38,316 bases of DNA, taken from assembly GCA_002419385.1 (NCBI GenBank), contig DIFZ01000006.1, positions 1 to 38,316 of the forward strand. Direction: 5' to 3'. Positions 23,917-31,781 of the stretch are shown in pieces. The notes below the pieces were generated by a model. It searched no databases, was not told the DNA's origin, and worked only from the letters and a program-made list of their open reading frames with translations. Every line of letters begins with the position of its first letter. Within the stretch, counting starts at the first letter, position 1. This stretch comes from Geobacter sp. UBA5735. GTDB lineage: Bacteria; Desulfobacterota; Desulfuromonadia; Geobacterales; Geobacteraceae. A program made the position numbers and the translations under genes.

Positions 23917-24798
23917 TTGGACAGAACTGTAATGACGACAGACTTCCCCGAACTTACTCTTGCTGCACGCGGCAAGGTGCGGGACATCTACGACCTGGGT
24001 GACGCCCTGCTGATAGTGACGACAGACAGGATCTCGGCTTTCGATGTGATCATGAACGAAGGAATCCCGGGCAAGGGCCGGGTGCTGACCCAGATTTCAG
24101 CCTGGTGGTTCAGCCAGATGGCAGAGGTCATACCCCACCACCTGATCAGCACGGACATCAAAGATTTCCCTGCCGGATGCGCCAAATATGCTTCCATCCT
24201 GGAAGGCCGCTCCATGCTGGTGAAAAAGGCCCGTCCCCTGCCGGTTGAATGCATCGTCCGCGGCTACCTGGCAGGATCCGGCTGGAAGGAGTACCGTGAA
24301 ACCGGTGCAGTCTGCGGCATCGCCCTGCCCGCCGGGCTGGTCGAATCAAGCCGCCTGGACGATCCGATCTTCACTCCGTCAACCAAGGCCGAACTGGGAG
24401 ACCACGACGAGAACATCACCTTCGAACGCATGGCGGAGTTGTGCGGGGCCGCAGTCGCGGAAAAGGCCAGACGGGCCACGCTCGAAATTTACGGGAAAGC
24501 CAGGGAAATTGCCGATGCGCGCGGCATAATCATAGCCGACACCAAGTTCGAGTTCGGCATGATCGGCAACGACCTCATCCTCATCGATGAATGTCTGACC
24601 CCGGACTCCAGCCGTTTCTGGCCCAAGGACGGCTACCGGCCGGGAACCGCCCAGCCCAGCTTCGACAAACAGTACCTCAGGGATTACCTGGAGACCCTGG
24701 ACTGGGACAAGAAGGCACCGGCACCGCGCCTCCCGGAGGAGATCGTGCGGAAAACTGCGGAAAAATATCACGAAGCGCTTGCCCGTCTCACTGCCTGA
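23917..24798 (+). CDS. purC: Phosphoribosylaminoimidazole-succinocarboxamide synthase
   Basis: This enzyme joins aspartate to CAIR in purine synthesis (SAICAR synthetase). The 293-residue protein has the ATP-binding start GKVRDIYDLGD, TDRISAFDVIMNEGIPGKG, ECIVRGYLAGSGW and the aspartate/CAIR-binding LIDECLTPDSSRFW. It belongs to the longer purC form. The start is set by the ribosome site: AAAAGGAG (23901-23908) lies eight bases before a TTG at 23917, whereas the first ATG (23932) is too far away. No other pur genes are adjacent, so it is a single-gene unit with its own terminator. Confidence 0.95.
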   Translation: MDRTVMTTDFPELTLAARGKVRDIYDLGDALLIVTTDRISAFDVIMNEGIPGKGRVLTQISAWWFSQMAEVIPHHLISTDIKDFPAGCAKYASILEGRSMLVKKARPLPVECIVRGYLAGSGWKEYRETGAVCGIALPAGLVESSRLDDPIFTPSTKAELGDHDENITFERMAELCGAAVAEKARRATLEIYGKAREIADARGIIIADTKFEFGMIGNDLILIDECLTPDSSRFWPKDGYRPGTAQPSFDKQYLRDYLETLDWDKKAPAPRLPEEIVRKTAEKYHEALARLTA

Positions 24799-24804
24799 GC
24801 CAAC

Positions 24805-24843
24805 CGCACGAAAGCCCCGGGCATACTGCGGGGCTTTCGTGCG
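24805..24843. terminator. Perfect 14-bp hairpin after purC
   Basis: CGCACGAAAGCCCC (24805-24818) is mirrored by GGGGCTTTCGTGCG (24830-24843), a perfect stem just after the purC stop. There is no T tract beyond the stem. The gene on the other side (FmdB) ends at 24893, so it may serve both. Confidence 0.65.
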
Positions 24844-24892
24844 GATGACCGTTCAATGCCGCGCGGCGCCTTCCTCCCGATTGCAGGGGGTG

Positions 24893-25381
24893 TCACAGAC
24901 GGTACAGCGTGTCGTCAACGGCCGGAGGTTGTGCCCTTTTCCGGCAGCCCTTTCCTTTTGCCGCCCCAAACAGGGTGTCACCACCCATCAACCCCCCCAT
25001 CTCCTCCTCGATCCTGTCCGGGTCTTCACCAGCCTCGAGACGGCGGATCGCCTCCTCCATTGCCGAACCCAGGTCCATTCCGGCGGCCTCGGAAAGTTTC
25101 CGCATGAAACCTGCCATCTGCCGCGGATCGTTCTCGTCAATCCCCCCCATCTGGCCGGCGAGCGTCTCCATTGCCCGCTCCATCCTTTCATCATCAATTC
25201 CCGGCATTTCATCCGGGGAGCCTTCCCGTTGACCGTGAGAGACGGAGAACCTGGAGACCTGCCGTTCCAACTCGGGCTTCCCGCAGCGCGGGCACGAAGG
25301 GCGCTTGTCCGGAGCGACCCGCGGGGAAAGAAAATTGAAAATGGTGTGGCAGTCGCTACAGTAGAATTCGTAAACCGGCAT
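24893..25381 (-). CDS. FmdB-type zinc ribbon protein with Gly/Met-rich tail
   Basis: The N-terminus (MPVYEFYCSDC) is the FmdB zinc-ribbon domain with Cys8, Cys11, Cys30 and Cys33. The family was named from a putative regulator of the formamidase/amidase genes; the role in most bacteria is unknown. Beyond about residue 45 the 162-residue protein has a long acidic helical stretch with ARxM/MEEA-type repeats, a Met/Gly-rich piece (EEEMGGLMGGD), and a short basic end. I chose the ATG at 25381 for its GGAGGGG site; a GTG start further up is less likely. It follows the pyrophosphatase gene by 50 bases on the same strand. Confidence 0.85.
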   Translation of the reverse strand: MPVYEFYCSDCHTIFNFLSPRVAPDKRPSCPRCGKPELERQVSRFSVSHGQREGSPDEMPGIDDERMERAMETLAGQMGGIDENDPRQMAGFMRKLSEAAGMDLGSAMEEAIRRLEAGEDPDRIEEEMGGLMGGDTLFGAAKGKGCRKRAQPPAVDDTLYRL

Positions 25382-25432
25382 AGGCAACACCCCTCCACGC
25401 ACAGGATAACGTCACGACAACCCCTTGTCCCG

Positions 25433-27079
25433 TCACAGGGATCCAAGCACCTTGAGCAGGTGCGGCACCATCTGCTTCTTGCGGGACATTACCCCCTTGA
25501 GTTCGTAGAGTTGGGGCTCGAGTTGGGGATAGCCCATCACATGGGCCAGCTCCTTCATCCCGTCGGTAAGGAACAGGGTGGATTCGGTGTAAATATCCGT
25601 CACCATGAGCCCTGCCAGCCGGAGCCGGTCCTCCTCCCTGATCCGCTTCAGGGATTCGCGCAGGTTTCTCTGCAGATCGAAGAACTCGTCGAACCCCACC
25701 ACTTCAACCTGGCCGATTCCAACAGTGATGTCCCCCACAGTAAAGTGCTTGAAATCAGAACGTACTGCCTGGTCAGGAGATCCATGGGCGGCAAAACCGC
25801 TGCAGGAGGTGAAGATTTCCCTGCCGAATTCCGCACTGTTCAACCCGGACAGCTTCTCGAGCCATGCCGCCGTTTCCCTGTCCCGTTCGGTTGTGGTCGA
25901 AGACCTGAGGATTATGGTGTCGGAGAGGATTCCTGCCAACAAGAGAGCTGCCAGAGAAGGTTCGGGCAGGATACCCTTTTCCCGGTAGAGCGAAGCCACA
26001 ACGGTACAGGTGCTGCCCACCGGCATCACCAGGAACGTGATGGGCTGGCTGGTAGCCGGATTGCCGAGCTTGTGGTGATCGATGACTTCGAGGATTTCCA
26101 GACGGTCGGCTCCGGGCACCGACTGGCCGAGCTCGTTGTGGTCAACCAGGATGAGCGCGTGCGGAAGAGGTTTGAGAAGAGACGACTTGGTTGCGATGCC
26201 GGCCAGCGTGCCATCCTCTTCCACGGCGATCACCGCAGGCTCCCCCCCCTGGAGCAGCTTGAGCCGCAGGTGCTCGAGCGGCTCGCCGACGCCGATGCTG
26301 GCGAACTTCGTATCAACGAAAGAAGAGAGGGGAGTGGCCAGCCTGGCCTTGGCAGCCGCAGCGGCTGTGTCGCATGGCGTGGAAAGAATGGCCACCCCTT
26401 GTTCCCGTGCCCGGTCCAGGAGCGTCCTGGCCACCTCCAACCCTCCGGTCACAACCAGGACGCGCACCCCGATATCGATTGCAGCCTCCTGGATGGTACG
26501 GCGGTCACCGGTCATGATCAGGAGGGTTCGTGGATCATGACCCGCGATCCGGCTGGTAAAGGATTCCTCGGTCATGGCTCCGACGAAGAGCTGCAGGCGC
26601 TCCACATCCGTGCTCGGTGCCCCGGTGAGCAGTGTCCCTTCCAGACAGAAGGCAAGGTCTTTCAGCGAAGCTTCGACTGACCTGCTCCGCGCCGTCCCTG
26701 CGACGAGATACTTCTCGGACAGCTTCAACAGTGACACCAGACCGCACGGCACGTTGCTGCCGTCAACCACGGGCAGCACACGGATGTTGTGCAGATGGAA
26801 CAGCTCCAGCGCTTCCTTGAGCGTCATGTCGATGGTCGCGGTGACCGGCAGCGGATTGATGATATCGCACACCCTGGGGTGGACGTCCGCCAGATACACC
26901 GGATGGCCGATGCCGAGGCGCTCAAGTATGTAGCGGGTTTGCGGATTGGGCGATCCCGCCATTGCGGCAACGACATTGTCATGTCCCAGCCGTTTCTTCA
27001 GGTCTGCATAGCCTATGGCCGAGGCAATGGAATCGGTGTCCGGATTCCTGTGGCCCACAACGTATACTCTCTTTCCCAT
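25433..27079 (-). CDS. ppaC: Manganese-dependent (family II) inorganic pyrophosphatase with CBS and DRTGG domains
   Basis: This 548-residue enzyme hydrolyses pyrophosphate to phosphate, pulling biosynthesis forward. The DHH domain shows GHRNPDTDS (9-17) and, later, a metal site in DHNELGQSV and IDHHKLGN. The C-terminal DHHA2 domain ends with the family SRKKQ signature. Between the two halves of the DHH domain lie CBS motifs with an inserted DRTGG domain, as in CBS-pyrophosphatases, which are inhibited by AMP/ADP and activated by ATP or diadenosine polyphosphates. It is the long, regulated form. It is followed by the FmdB gene. Confidence 0.93.
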   Translation of the reverse strand: MGKRVYVVGHRNPDTDSIASAIGYADLKKRLGHDNVVAAMAGSPNPQTRYILERLGIGHPVYLADVHPRVCDIINPLPVTATIDMTLKEALELFHLHNIRVLPVVDGSNVPCGLVSLLKLSEKYLVAGTARSRSVEASLKDLAFCLEGTLLTGAPSTDVERLQLFVGAMTEESFTSRIAGHDPRTLLIMTGDRRTIQEAAIDIGVRVLVVTGGLEVARTLLDRAREQGVAILSTPCDTAAAAAKARLATPLSSFVDTKFASIGVGEPLEHLRLKLLQGGEPAVIAVEEDGTLAGIATKSSLLKPLPHALILVDHNELGQSVPGADRLEILEVIDHHKLGNPATSQPITFLVMPVGSTCTVVASLYREKGILPEPSLAALLLAGILSDTIILRSSTTTERDRETAAWLEKLSGLNSAEFGREIFTSCSGFAAHGSPDQAVRSDFKHFTVGDITVGIGQVEVVGFDEFFDLQRNLRESLKRIREEDRLRLAGLMVTDIYTESTLFLTDGMKELAHVMGYPQLEPQLYELKGVMSRKKQMVPHLLKVLGSL

Positions 27080-27097
27080 TCATCTCTCCCCATCAAA

Positions 27098-27128
27098 CCG
27101 AACAGCCCCCTTGCAGGAGCCTGTTCGG
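27098..27128 (-). terminator. Terminator between aldolase and pyrophosphatase
   Basis: CCGAACAG (27098-27105) pairs perfectly with CTGTTCGG (27121-27128). Read on the minus strand the stem is followed by TTTGATGG. It lies between the aldolase stop and the start of the downstream pyrophosphatase gene, so the two are probably separate units or only partly cotranscribed. Confidence 0.55.
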
Positions 27129-27184
27129 AAAAAACATGCAGCATGGGCTCTTTTACCGTCACCCGCACTCGATTCCGCAATCTT

Positions 27185-27877
27185 TCACGGCCGCTCATCG
27201 CCCTCATTCCGGCAACGCTCTGTTCCGGGAGGAATGGCCTTCTTCCCATAATCGGCAAACCTGTCAATGACGTTCGCCATTTCCCCTGCCGGCAGTATGA
27301 CGGGCTCGCCGATGCATTTGGCCTGGTAGTAAATCCGGGCAACCAGTTCGATTTCCTCCGCGACCGCGAACGCGGTCGCCAGATCGCGCCCCACGGTCAC
27401 CAGGCCATGATTTGCCAGCAGTACCGCATTGTGTTCGCCTATCGAGCCGGCCACAGCGGCAGCCAGTTCGGAAGTGCCGAAGGTTGCATAGGGCGCAAGC
27501 GGCACCTTGTGACCGGAAAAGCCGACCAGGTAATGTACTGCGGGGATTTCCCAATGCAGGCATGCCATGGTGGTTGCATAGACCGAGTGGGTATGGACCA
27601 CCGCGCCGATGTCGGGCCGCTCCCGGTACAGGGCAAGATGAAATCCGAGTTCGCTCGATGGCGTGCACTCGCCTTCAACCGTCGCGCCGCTGCAATCCAC
27701 CAGCGGCACATGTACATCCTTCATTTCCCGGTATTCCACGCCGCTGGGGCTGATGGCTATCAGCCCCAGCCGGCGATTGAAGACACTCAGGTTCCCACCT
27801 GTTCCGGTGGTAAGACCGGCCTCAAGGAGCCTGACACCGAAGCGCACGACCTCGCTTCTCTCTTTCCTCAGCAGCAT
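27185..27877 (-). CDS. Class II aldolase/adducin family protein (fuculose-phosphate aldolase-like)
   Basis: This 230-residue zinc-dependent aldolase is related to L-fuculose-1-phosphate aldolase (FucA) and L-ribulose-5-phosphate 4-epimerase (AraD). The zinc ligands are His95 and His97 (HTH) and His157 (ANHGLVTVG), with catalytic Glu76 (TPSSELGFH). The N-terminal GLTTGTGGNLSV binds the phosphate. The substrate is unknown, as no sugar kinase or isomerase is nearby. I chose the ATG at 27877, preceded by a G-rich site. It has a good -35 box with a palindrome inside its promoter and its own terminator. Confidence 0.88.
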   Translation of the reverse strand: MLLRKERSEVVRFGVRLLEAGLTTGTGGNLSVFNRRLGLIAISPSGVEYREMKDVHVPLVDCSGATVEGECTPSSELGFHLALYRERPDIGAVVHTHSVYATTMACLHWEIPAVHYLVGFSGHKVPLAPYATFGTSELAAAVAGSIGEHNAVLLANHGLVTVGRDLATAFAVAEEIELVARIYYQAKCIGEPVILPAGEMANVIDRFADYGKKAIPPGTERCRNEGDERP

Positions 27878-27917
27878 CAATTCCCCCGGTTCGTTTGATT
27901 CCCTTCAGCTTACCCGT

Positions 27918-27946
27918 TACATACACTCACCACCCGGTGGTGTCAA
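27918..27946 (-). promoter_or_regulatory. Predicted promoter of the aldolase gene with palindromic operator
   Basis: On the minus strand a perfect TTGACA (27946-27941) is followed 17 bases on by TATGTA (27923-27918), a weak -10. The spacer holds a perfect inverted repeat CACCACCCGGTGGTG (27928-27942), placed to allow a repressor to block polymerase. The rest of the stretch between this gene and patB (27878-28132) has no gene visible. Confidence 0.5.
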
Positions 27947-28084
27947 CGGTAAACTGGCAAAAACACGCCTTGGACAGCCCGGAGCATCCCGTTCCACGGA
28001 AGAGCCTGCACGGTGGCTCTCCAGTGGCGTGCCGGCCCCCTGGCATGGAGGCGCACATTGGCAACAAATAATCTCCGGCAACCC

Positions 28085-28112
28085 TTGCAATCCTTTCCAG
28101 GCATGCTAATCT
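28085..28112 (+). promoter_or_regulatory. Candidate promoter of the patB leader
   Basis: TTGCAA (28085-28090) and TAATCT (28107-28112) are 16 bases apart. A transcript would start at about 28119, just before a strong ribosome site (AAAGGAGG) and the small leader frame. Confidence 0.4.
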
Positions 28113-28132
28113 CACAATCAGGAAAGGAGGCG

Positions 28133-28174
28133 ATGATTCTCGAACGTTGTCTCACATTCTGCAACAAAGATTGA
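28133..28174 (+). CDS. Possible 13-residue cysteine-containing leader peptide
   Basis: An ATG at 28133 follows AAAGGAGG by only two bases, closer than ideal, and opens a 13-codon frame (MILERCLTFCNKD) with two Cys codons. A terminator follows about 70 bases later and then patB, a sulfur-amino-acid gene. This is the arrangement of a transcription attenuator responding to charged tRNA-Cys, but I could not show an alternative antiterminator fold. A small structured RNA or chance is possible. Confidence 0.3.
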   Translation: MILERCLTFCNKD

Positions 28175-28245
28175 ATGTCGGGCGGGATGAAAATCCTTCC
28201 TGAAAGTTCCCTCACGCACAAGGAAGAATAGACGGACAGATGACG

Positions 28246-28276
28246 AAAGGCTGGGAGTGAAACACTCCCGGCCTTT
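28246..28276 (+). terminator. Intrinsic terminator upstream of patB
   Basis: AAAGGCTGGGAGTG (28246-28259) pairs with CACTCCCGGCCTTT (28263-28276) around AAA, with one T-G wobble, and is followed by T residues. It lies 64 bases before the patB start and after no full-length gene, which suggests a regulated leader or a small RNA. Confidence 0.75.
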
Positions 28277-28339
28277 TGCTTGTTGTGATCTCGCCCTGAG
28301 ATGGAAAGATCCACGCGGGAATGAAAGGCTTGATTCGTC

Positions 28340-29470
28340 ATGGATTTCGATGAGATTATCGACAGGAGCGGGACCTCCAGTGTCAAGTGGGAACGTTACC
28401 GTGGCAGAGATATCCTCCCCCTCTGGGTAGCCGACATGGATTTCCGCTCACCGCCGGCCGTCATCGATGCCCTGCAGCAGAGGGTGACCCACGGCATTTT
28501 CGGCTACACGCTGCCCCCTGCGGAACTGGTGGAAGCGGTTCTCGCCCATCTCCGTCAAGACTTCGGCTGGAGAGTCGAGCCCGAGTGGATCGTCTGGCTG
28601 CCGGGCATAGTGGCCGGTCTCAACGGAGCCTGCCGGGCCGTGGGCAGCGACGGCGATGATGTCCTGATCCTGACGCCCGTATACCCTCCTTTCCTTTCAG
28701 CCCCGGGACTGTCGGGCCGCGCCATGCAGGCCGTCCCCCTGGCCGAAGACGGCAACCGCTGGACGCTGGACCTGGAAGCCATCGAGCGTGCCGTCACCCC
28801 CCGGACCCGGCTGCTGCTCCTCTGCAACCCCCACAATCCGGTCGGGCGCGCGTATGACCGGCACGAACTCTCACGCCTTGCCGAGCTGTGCGAAAAACGC
28901 CGCCTGACAATCTGCTCCGACGAAATCCATGCCGGACTCGTGCTGGAACCGGGCAGACGACACATCCCCCTGGCGTCCCTGTCCCCGGAAACCGCCTCCA
29001 GGACCATCACGCTCCTCGCCCCGAGCAAGACCTGCAACATTGCCGGCCTCGGCTGCGGATTCGCGGTCATACCCTCGCCCGACCTCCGGCAACGGTTTCT
29101 CCGGGTCACCGAGGGGATTGTGCCCTACGTCAATGCGCTCGGCTACACGGCTGCACTTGCAGCCTACCGGGACAGCAGGGACTGGCAGACACGCCTGATT
29201 GACTACCTGCGGGGCAATCTGGCCCTGGTGGAAGAGTCCGTCCGGCGCATGCCCGGCCTCGCCATGAATCACCCGGAAGCCACTTACCTGGCATGGATCG
29301 ACTGCAGAAACCTTGGCGTGAAAAAACCCGCAGCTTTCTTCGAAGATGCGGGCGTCGGCCTGTCAGACGGAAGCAGTTTCGGCGGAGAAGGGTACGTACG
29401 GCTCAATTTCGGCTGCCCCCGTCCGCTCCTTCGGCAGGCATTGGAGAGAATGGAGCGCGCACTGAAGTGA
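28340..29470 (+). CDS. patB: PatB/MalY-type aminotransferase (cystathionine beta-lyase)
   Basis: This 376-residue fold-type I PLP enzyme resembles PatB/MalY. Such enzymes cleave cystathionine to homocysteine, pyruvate and ammonia in methionine synthesis or sulfur recycling. The PLP lysine is Lys230 (APSKTCNIAGL), with SDEIH at 193-197 and NPHNPVGR from 163. The PatB hallmark LPLWVADMDF lies at 26-35. The ribosome site is weak. It follows a terminator-containing leader with a cysteine-bearing mini-frame. Its 3' end lies 41 bases from the convergent yihY gene. Confidence 0.9.
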   Translation: MDFDEIIDRSGTSSVKWERYRGRDILPLWVADMDFRSPPAVIDALQQRVTHGIFGYTLPPAELVEAVLAHLRQDFGWRVEPEWIVWLPGIVAGLNGACRAVGSDGDDVLILTPVYPPFLSAPGLSGRAMQAVPLAEDGNRWTLDLEAIERAVTPRTRLLLLCNPHNPVGRAYDRHELSRLAELCEKRRLTICSDEIHAGLVLEPGRRHIPLASLSPETASRTITLLAPSKTCNIAGLGCGFAVIPSPDLRQRFLRVTEGIVPYVNALGYTAALAAYRDSRDWQTRLIDYLRGNLALVEESVRRMPGLAMNHPEATYLAWIDCRNLGVKKPAAFFEDAGVGLSDGSSFGGEGYVRLNFGCPRPLLRQALERMERALK

Positions 29471-29510
29471 CGTTCGGCAGAAAGAACCTCCGCGGGCAAC
29501 GGCTCTGCTC

Positions 29511-30854
29511 CTATCCTTCCGTGCCGCGTTCCTCCAGCCTGCCCACCAGGTCCCTGGCGGTAAGCCCGTCCAGAGTAGACGCAAAACAATCGTCCAGCTT
29601 CCGGAGTATTTCCAGCACATGGGAGCCCACCATGTTTTCCTCTCTCACCCGGTACGAGCCGCCCAGCATTTTCACGTCCGCCATGAAATCGGCAATGCGG
29701 ATATGCTCCAGTTCGCGTGCGGGGAAATAGTCCCCGCTCTCTTCTGACATTACGAGGTAGCCGAGACTGACGAGCTGGCCAAGGAGCCTGCGGACGATCC
29801 TGACCGGGATATGACGCTCGTTGGCCAGCCTCTCGACAGTCCACGGGCGGTCTCCGCGGAAAAACGAGTCGGCGATGGTGAGGAGAATGACGAGCGCCGT
29901 TTTTTCGCTGGTGGCAAAGCTGATTTCCCGCTGTCCGCTGTCCAGCAGCAGGGTTTTCCGCTGTTGGTGGGCGACGACCACCTCCATGCCGAACAGCACG
30001 ATGAGCCAGCTGGTGTAGACCCAGACCATGAAGACCGGCAGAGCGGCCAGGGTTCCGTAAACCGCGTTGTACTTCGCAACGCCGATCTGCAGATTTATGT
30101 ACCCCCACTGGGCAAGCTGCCACGTGGTGCCGGCCAGGACTCCGCCCACAAGTGCCGACATCATCTTCACCCTGGTATTGGGCATGAATTTGTAGAGGCA
30201 CACGAGGGCCAGCCAGATGCTCAGGTAGGGCAGGAGCCGAAAGGCAAAGAGGGCCACGTCGCCCACATAGGCCCTATCCAGCAGCCAGCGGACGACGCTC
30301 TGGCTCTGCAGGCTCGTCGTGATGCTCATGGCAGCGAGCAGAAACAAGGGCCCGCTCAGGATGACGCTCAGGTAATCGCTGAACTTGCGGTAGAGCGGGC
30401 GGGTTTCTTCCACACCCCAGACAGCGTTGAACGCTTCTTCGATGCCGCCGAGCAGGGAAATCACCGTAGCCAGCAGGGCAGCCAGGCCAATGGCACCCAC
30501 GGAGGCCATCTTGGTATTGTTGATATAGGTGATGATCCTGTCGACAACTTCGCCGGAACCGCCGGCCAGCTTCTCCAGGATCAGCGGCTCCAGCGTGTTT
30601 TGCACCCCCAGTCCCTTCAGGACGGCAAAGGCCAGGGCAAAAAGCGGCACGAAGGAGAGGATGGTCGTGAAGGAAAGAGCGGATGCCCGTTCCAGGCCCC
30701 GGTGTTCGATGAAATTGCCGAATACCAGCATGGTCGTCTTGACAAGCCTGAAAACCTGGCGTTTCGCGCCGTCGAACTCATCCAGGCTTCCCTTCAGAAC
30801 CCTTTCCCGCAGTGACGCGGGCGCATTGCTCCCTTTGGCCTCCGACACCTTCAT
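29511..30854 (-). CDS. YihY/BrkB family membrane protein with C-terminal winged-helix-like extension
   Basis: This 447-residue protein has the YihY (formerly RNase BN) membrane domain over its first ~300 residues. It shows the family pieces RASALSFTTILSFVPLFAL and QLAQWGYINLQIGVAKYN, and about six helices. The real function of the family is unknown; the old RNase BN label was an error. It is about 140 residues longer than typical members. The extra C-terminal part (TVERLANERHIPVRIVRRLL and onward) looks like a winged helix of the Rrf2/MarR type. Its start has GGGAG six bases upstream. It is convergent with patB and preceded by a hairpin. Confidence 0.85.
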   Translation of the reverse strand: MKVSEAKGSNAPASLRERVLKGSLDEFDGAKRQVFRLVKTTMLVFGNFIEHRGLERASALSFTTILSFVPLFALAFAVLKGLGVQNTLEPLILEKLAGGSGEVVDRIITYINNTKMASVGAIGLAALLATVISLLGGIEEAFNAVWGVEETRPLYRKFSDYLSVILSGPLFLLAAMSITTSLQSQSVVRWLLDRAYVGDVALFAFRLLPYLSIWLALVCLYKFMPNTRVKMMSALVGGVLAGTTWQLAQWGYINLQIGVAKYNAVYGTLAALPVFMVWVYTSWLIVLFGMEVVVAHQQRKTLLLDSGQREISFATSEKTALVILLTIADSFFRGDRPWTVERLANERHIPVRIVRRLLGQLVSLGYLVMSEESGDYFPARELEHIRIADFMADVKMLGGSYRVREENMVGSHVLEILRKLDDCFASTLDGLTARDLVGRLEERGTEG

Positions 30855-30871
30855 GGCTGGCTCCCGGACAT

Positions 30872-30900
30872 GAAGAAGCCCACGCTGGGTGGGCTTCTTC
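30872..30900. terminator. Perfect 12-bp hairpin between ytxH-like gene and yihY
   Basis: GAAGAAGCCCAC (30872-30883) and GTGGGCTTCTTC (30889-30900) form a perfect stem with a five-base loop. It follows the YtxH-domain gene by 10 bases and could end that transcript before yihY. The T tract is poor. Confidence 0.65.
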
Positions 30901-30910
30901 TTCCATTCAT

Positions 30911-31234
30911 CTAGGCTTTGTGCTCTTCGCTGATCCTTTCGCGCTCCTTTTCCATCGCCTCTTTTCCTGCCTCGATGGCAGTCGAGATGATGGATTTCTT
31001 TTCCTTGACCAGTTCCTTGCCGCTTTCCAGGGTGTCGACAATCTTCTCCTGGGCGTCCCGGGCATACTCCCTGATTCTGTCAACGGCATCATCGGTCAGA
31101 TCCTTGATCTGCTCCCGCACCTCCCTGCCTGTCTTGGGGGCGAACAGCAGCGCGAGGCCGGAACCGATTGCCGCCCCCGCAAGAAACGAAATCACTATCG
31201 TCGACAAACATGCTCCTTTTTCCTCATCAGCCAT
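30911..31234 (-). CDS. YtxH-domain protein
   Basis: This 107-residue protein starts with a short membrane-like segment containing the YtxH hallmark (FLAGAAIGSGLALLFAPKTG), then a long charged helix (EEREEV-type repeats). YtxH-domain proteins (Bacillus general stress, others) have no known mechanism. It lies five bases after the DUF948 gene on the same strand, a pairing also common elsewhere. A strong ribosome site (AAGGAG, then AAGGGG) precedes the ATG. Confidence 0.88.
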   Translation of the reverse strand: MADEEKGACLSTIVISFLAGAAIGSGLALLFAPKTGREVREQIKDLTDDAVDRIREYARDAQEKIVDTLESGKELVKEKKSIISTAIEAGKEAMEKERERISEEHKA

Positions 31235-31239
31235 ACCTG

Positions 31240-31629
31240 TTACCCCTTTCTCCTTGAGATTCTCTCCATGACATGCCTGCCTGCCGCGGCAACGCCGGCT
31301 CGCCAGATCGAAGTGCGGTCGAGCAGACCGGCAACTTCCCCCACTACCGAGTTTATCCTGCTGATGTTGCGGCCCGTGTCACCCACGGCAGCCATGGCAG
31401 AAGTAACATCGTCCACCCGGGAAGCGACCCCCGCCACCGTTACCTTGACGTTCGCAAGGACACCCTGCAACTCGTGGACCGTCGGCACCAGCTCGGCATC
31501 GATCCGCGTCACCAATCCCCTCACCGCCATGACCGTCTTGCGCACCTCGATAAGGAAGCGCACCAGGAAGACAGCCACCACCGCGAAGGTAACCGCAATC
31601 ACTACAACACTAACCGTTATTCCATCCAT
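31240..31629 (-). CDS. DUF948 family membrane-anchored coiled-coil protein
   Basis: This 129-residue protein begins with a membrane segment (about 4-26) and then a long helical region rich in Val, Thr and Asp spaced in heptads (VTRIDAELVPTVHELQGVLA). It ends with a basic tail. DUF948 proteins often accompany YtxH proteins and may be inner-membrane organisers; function is unknown. It is the upstream partner of the YtxH gene. Confidence 0.85.
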   Translation of the reverse strand: MDGITVSVVVIAVTFAVVAVFLVRFLIEVRKTVMAVRGLVTRIDAELVPTVHELQGVLANVKVTVAGVASRVDDVTSAMAAVGDTGRNISRINSVVGEVAGLLDRTSIWRAGVAAAGRHVMERISRRKG

Positions 31630-31706
31630 GGCATTGCTCCGTTTTGCCGACCAGCTTCATCGGCTCATCTGTCAGGTTGAAGTATAAAGCCAGTAGCCGC
31701 AAAAGC

Positions 31707-31724
31707 AAGAGCTGCGCGGCTCTT
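31707..31724 (-). terminator. Candidate terminator after sucD
   Basis: AAGAGC (31707-31712) pairs with GCTCTT (31719-31724); an overlapping AGCCGC/GCGGCT alternative exists. On the minus strand it is followed by TGCTTTTGC. It is about 60 bases downstream of the sucD stop. Confidence 0.4.
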
Positions 31725-31781
31725 TCCGAAAAACAGCACACATCGCGGCCCGGAGGGCGGCACCATGTGTGCGCTGACAGG

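Noticed and set aside
24779..26680. Long plus-strand open frame of over 600 codons opposite the FmdB and pyrophosphatase genes
   Set aside because: It is antisense to well-recognised genes (FmdB ribbon, family II pyrophosphatase) and its translation has no domain features. GC-rich coding DNA commonly leaves such open antisense frames.
28210..28262. Resemblance to a cyclic-di-GMP (GEMM) riboswitch in the patB leader (CACGCACAAGG ... GACGAAAGGC)
   Set aside because: Two short words resemble the conserved parts, but the spacing is too short and the second helix is missing. It fits a terminator stem better.
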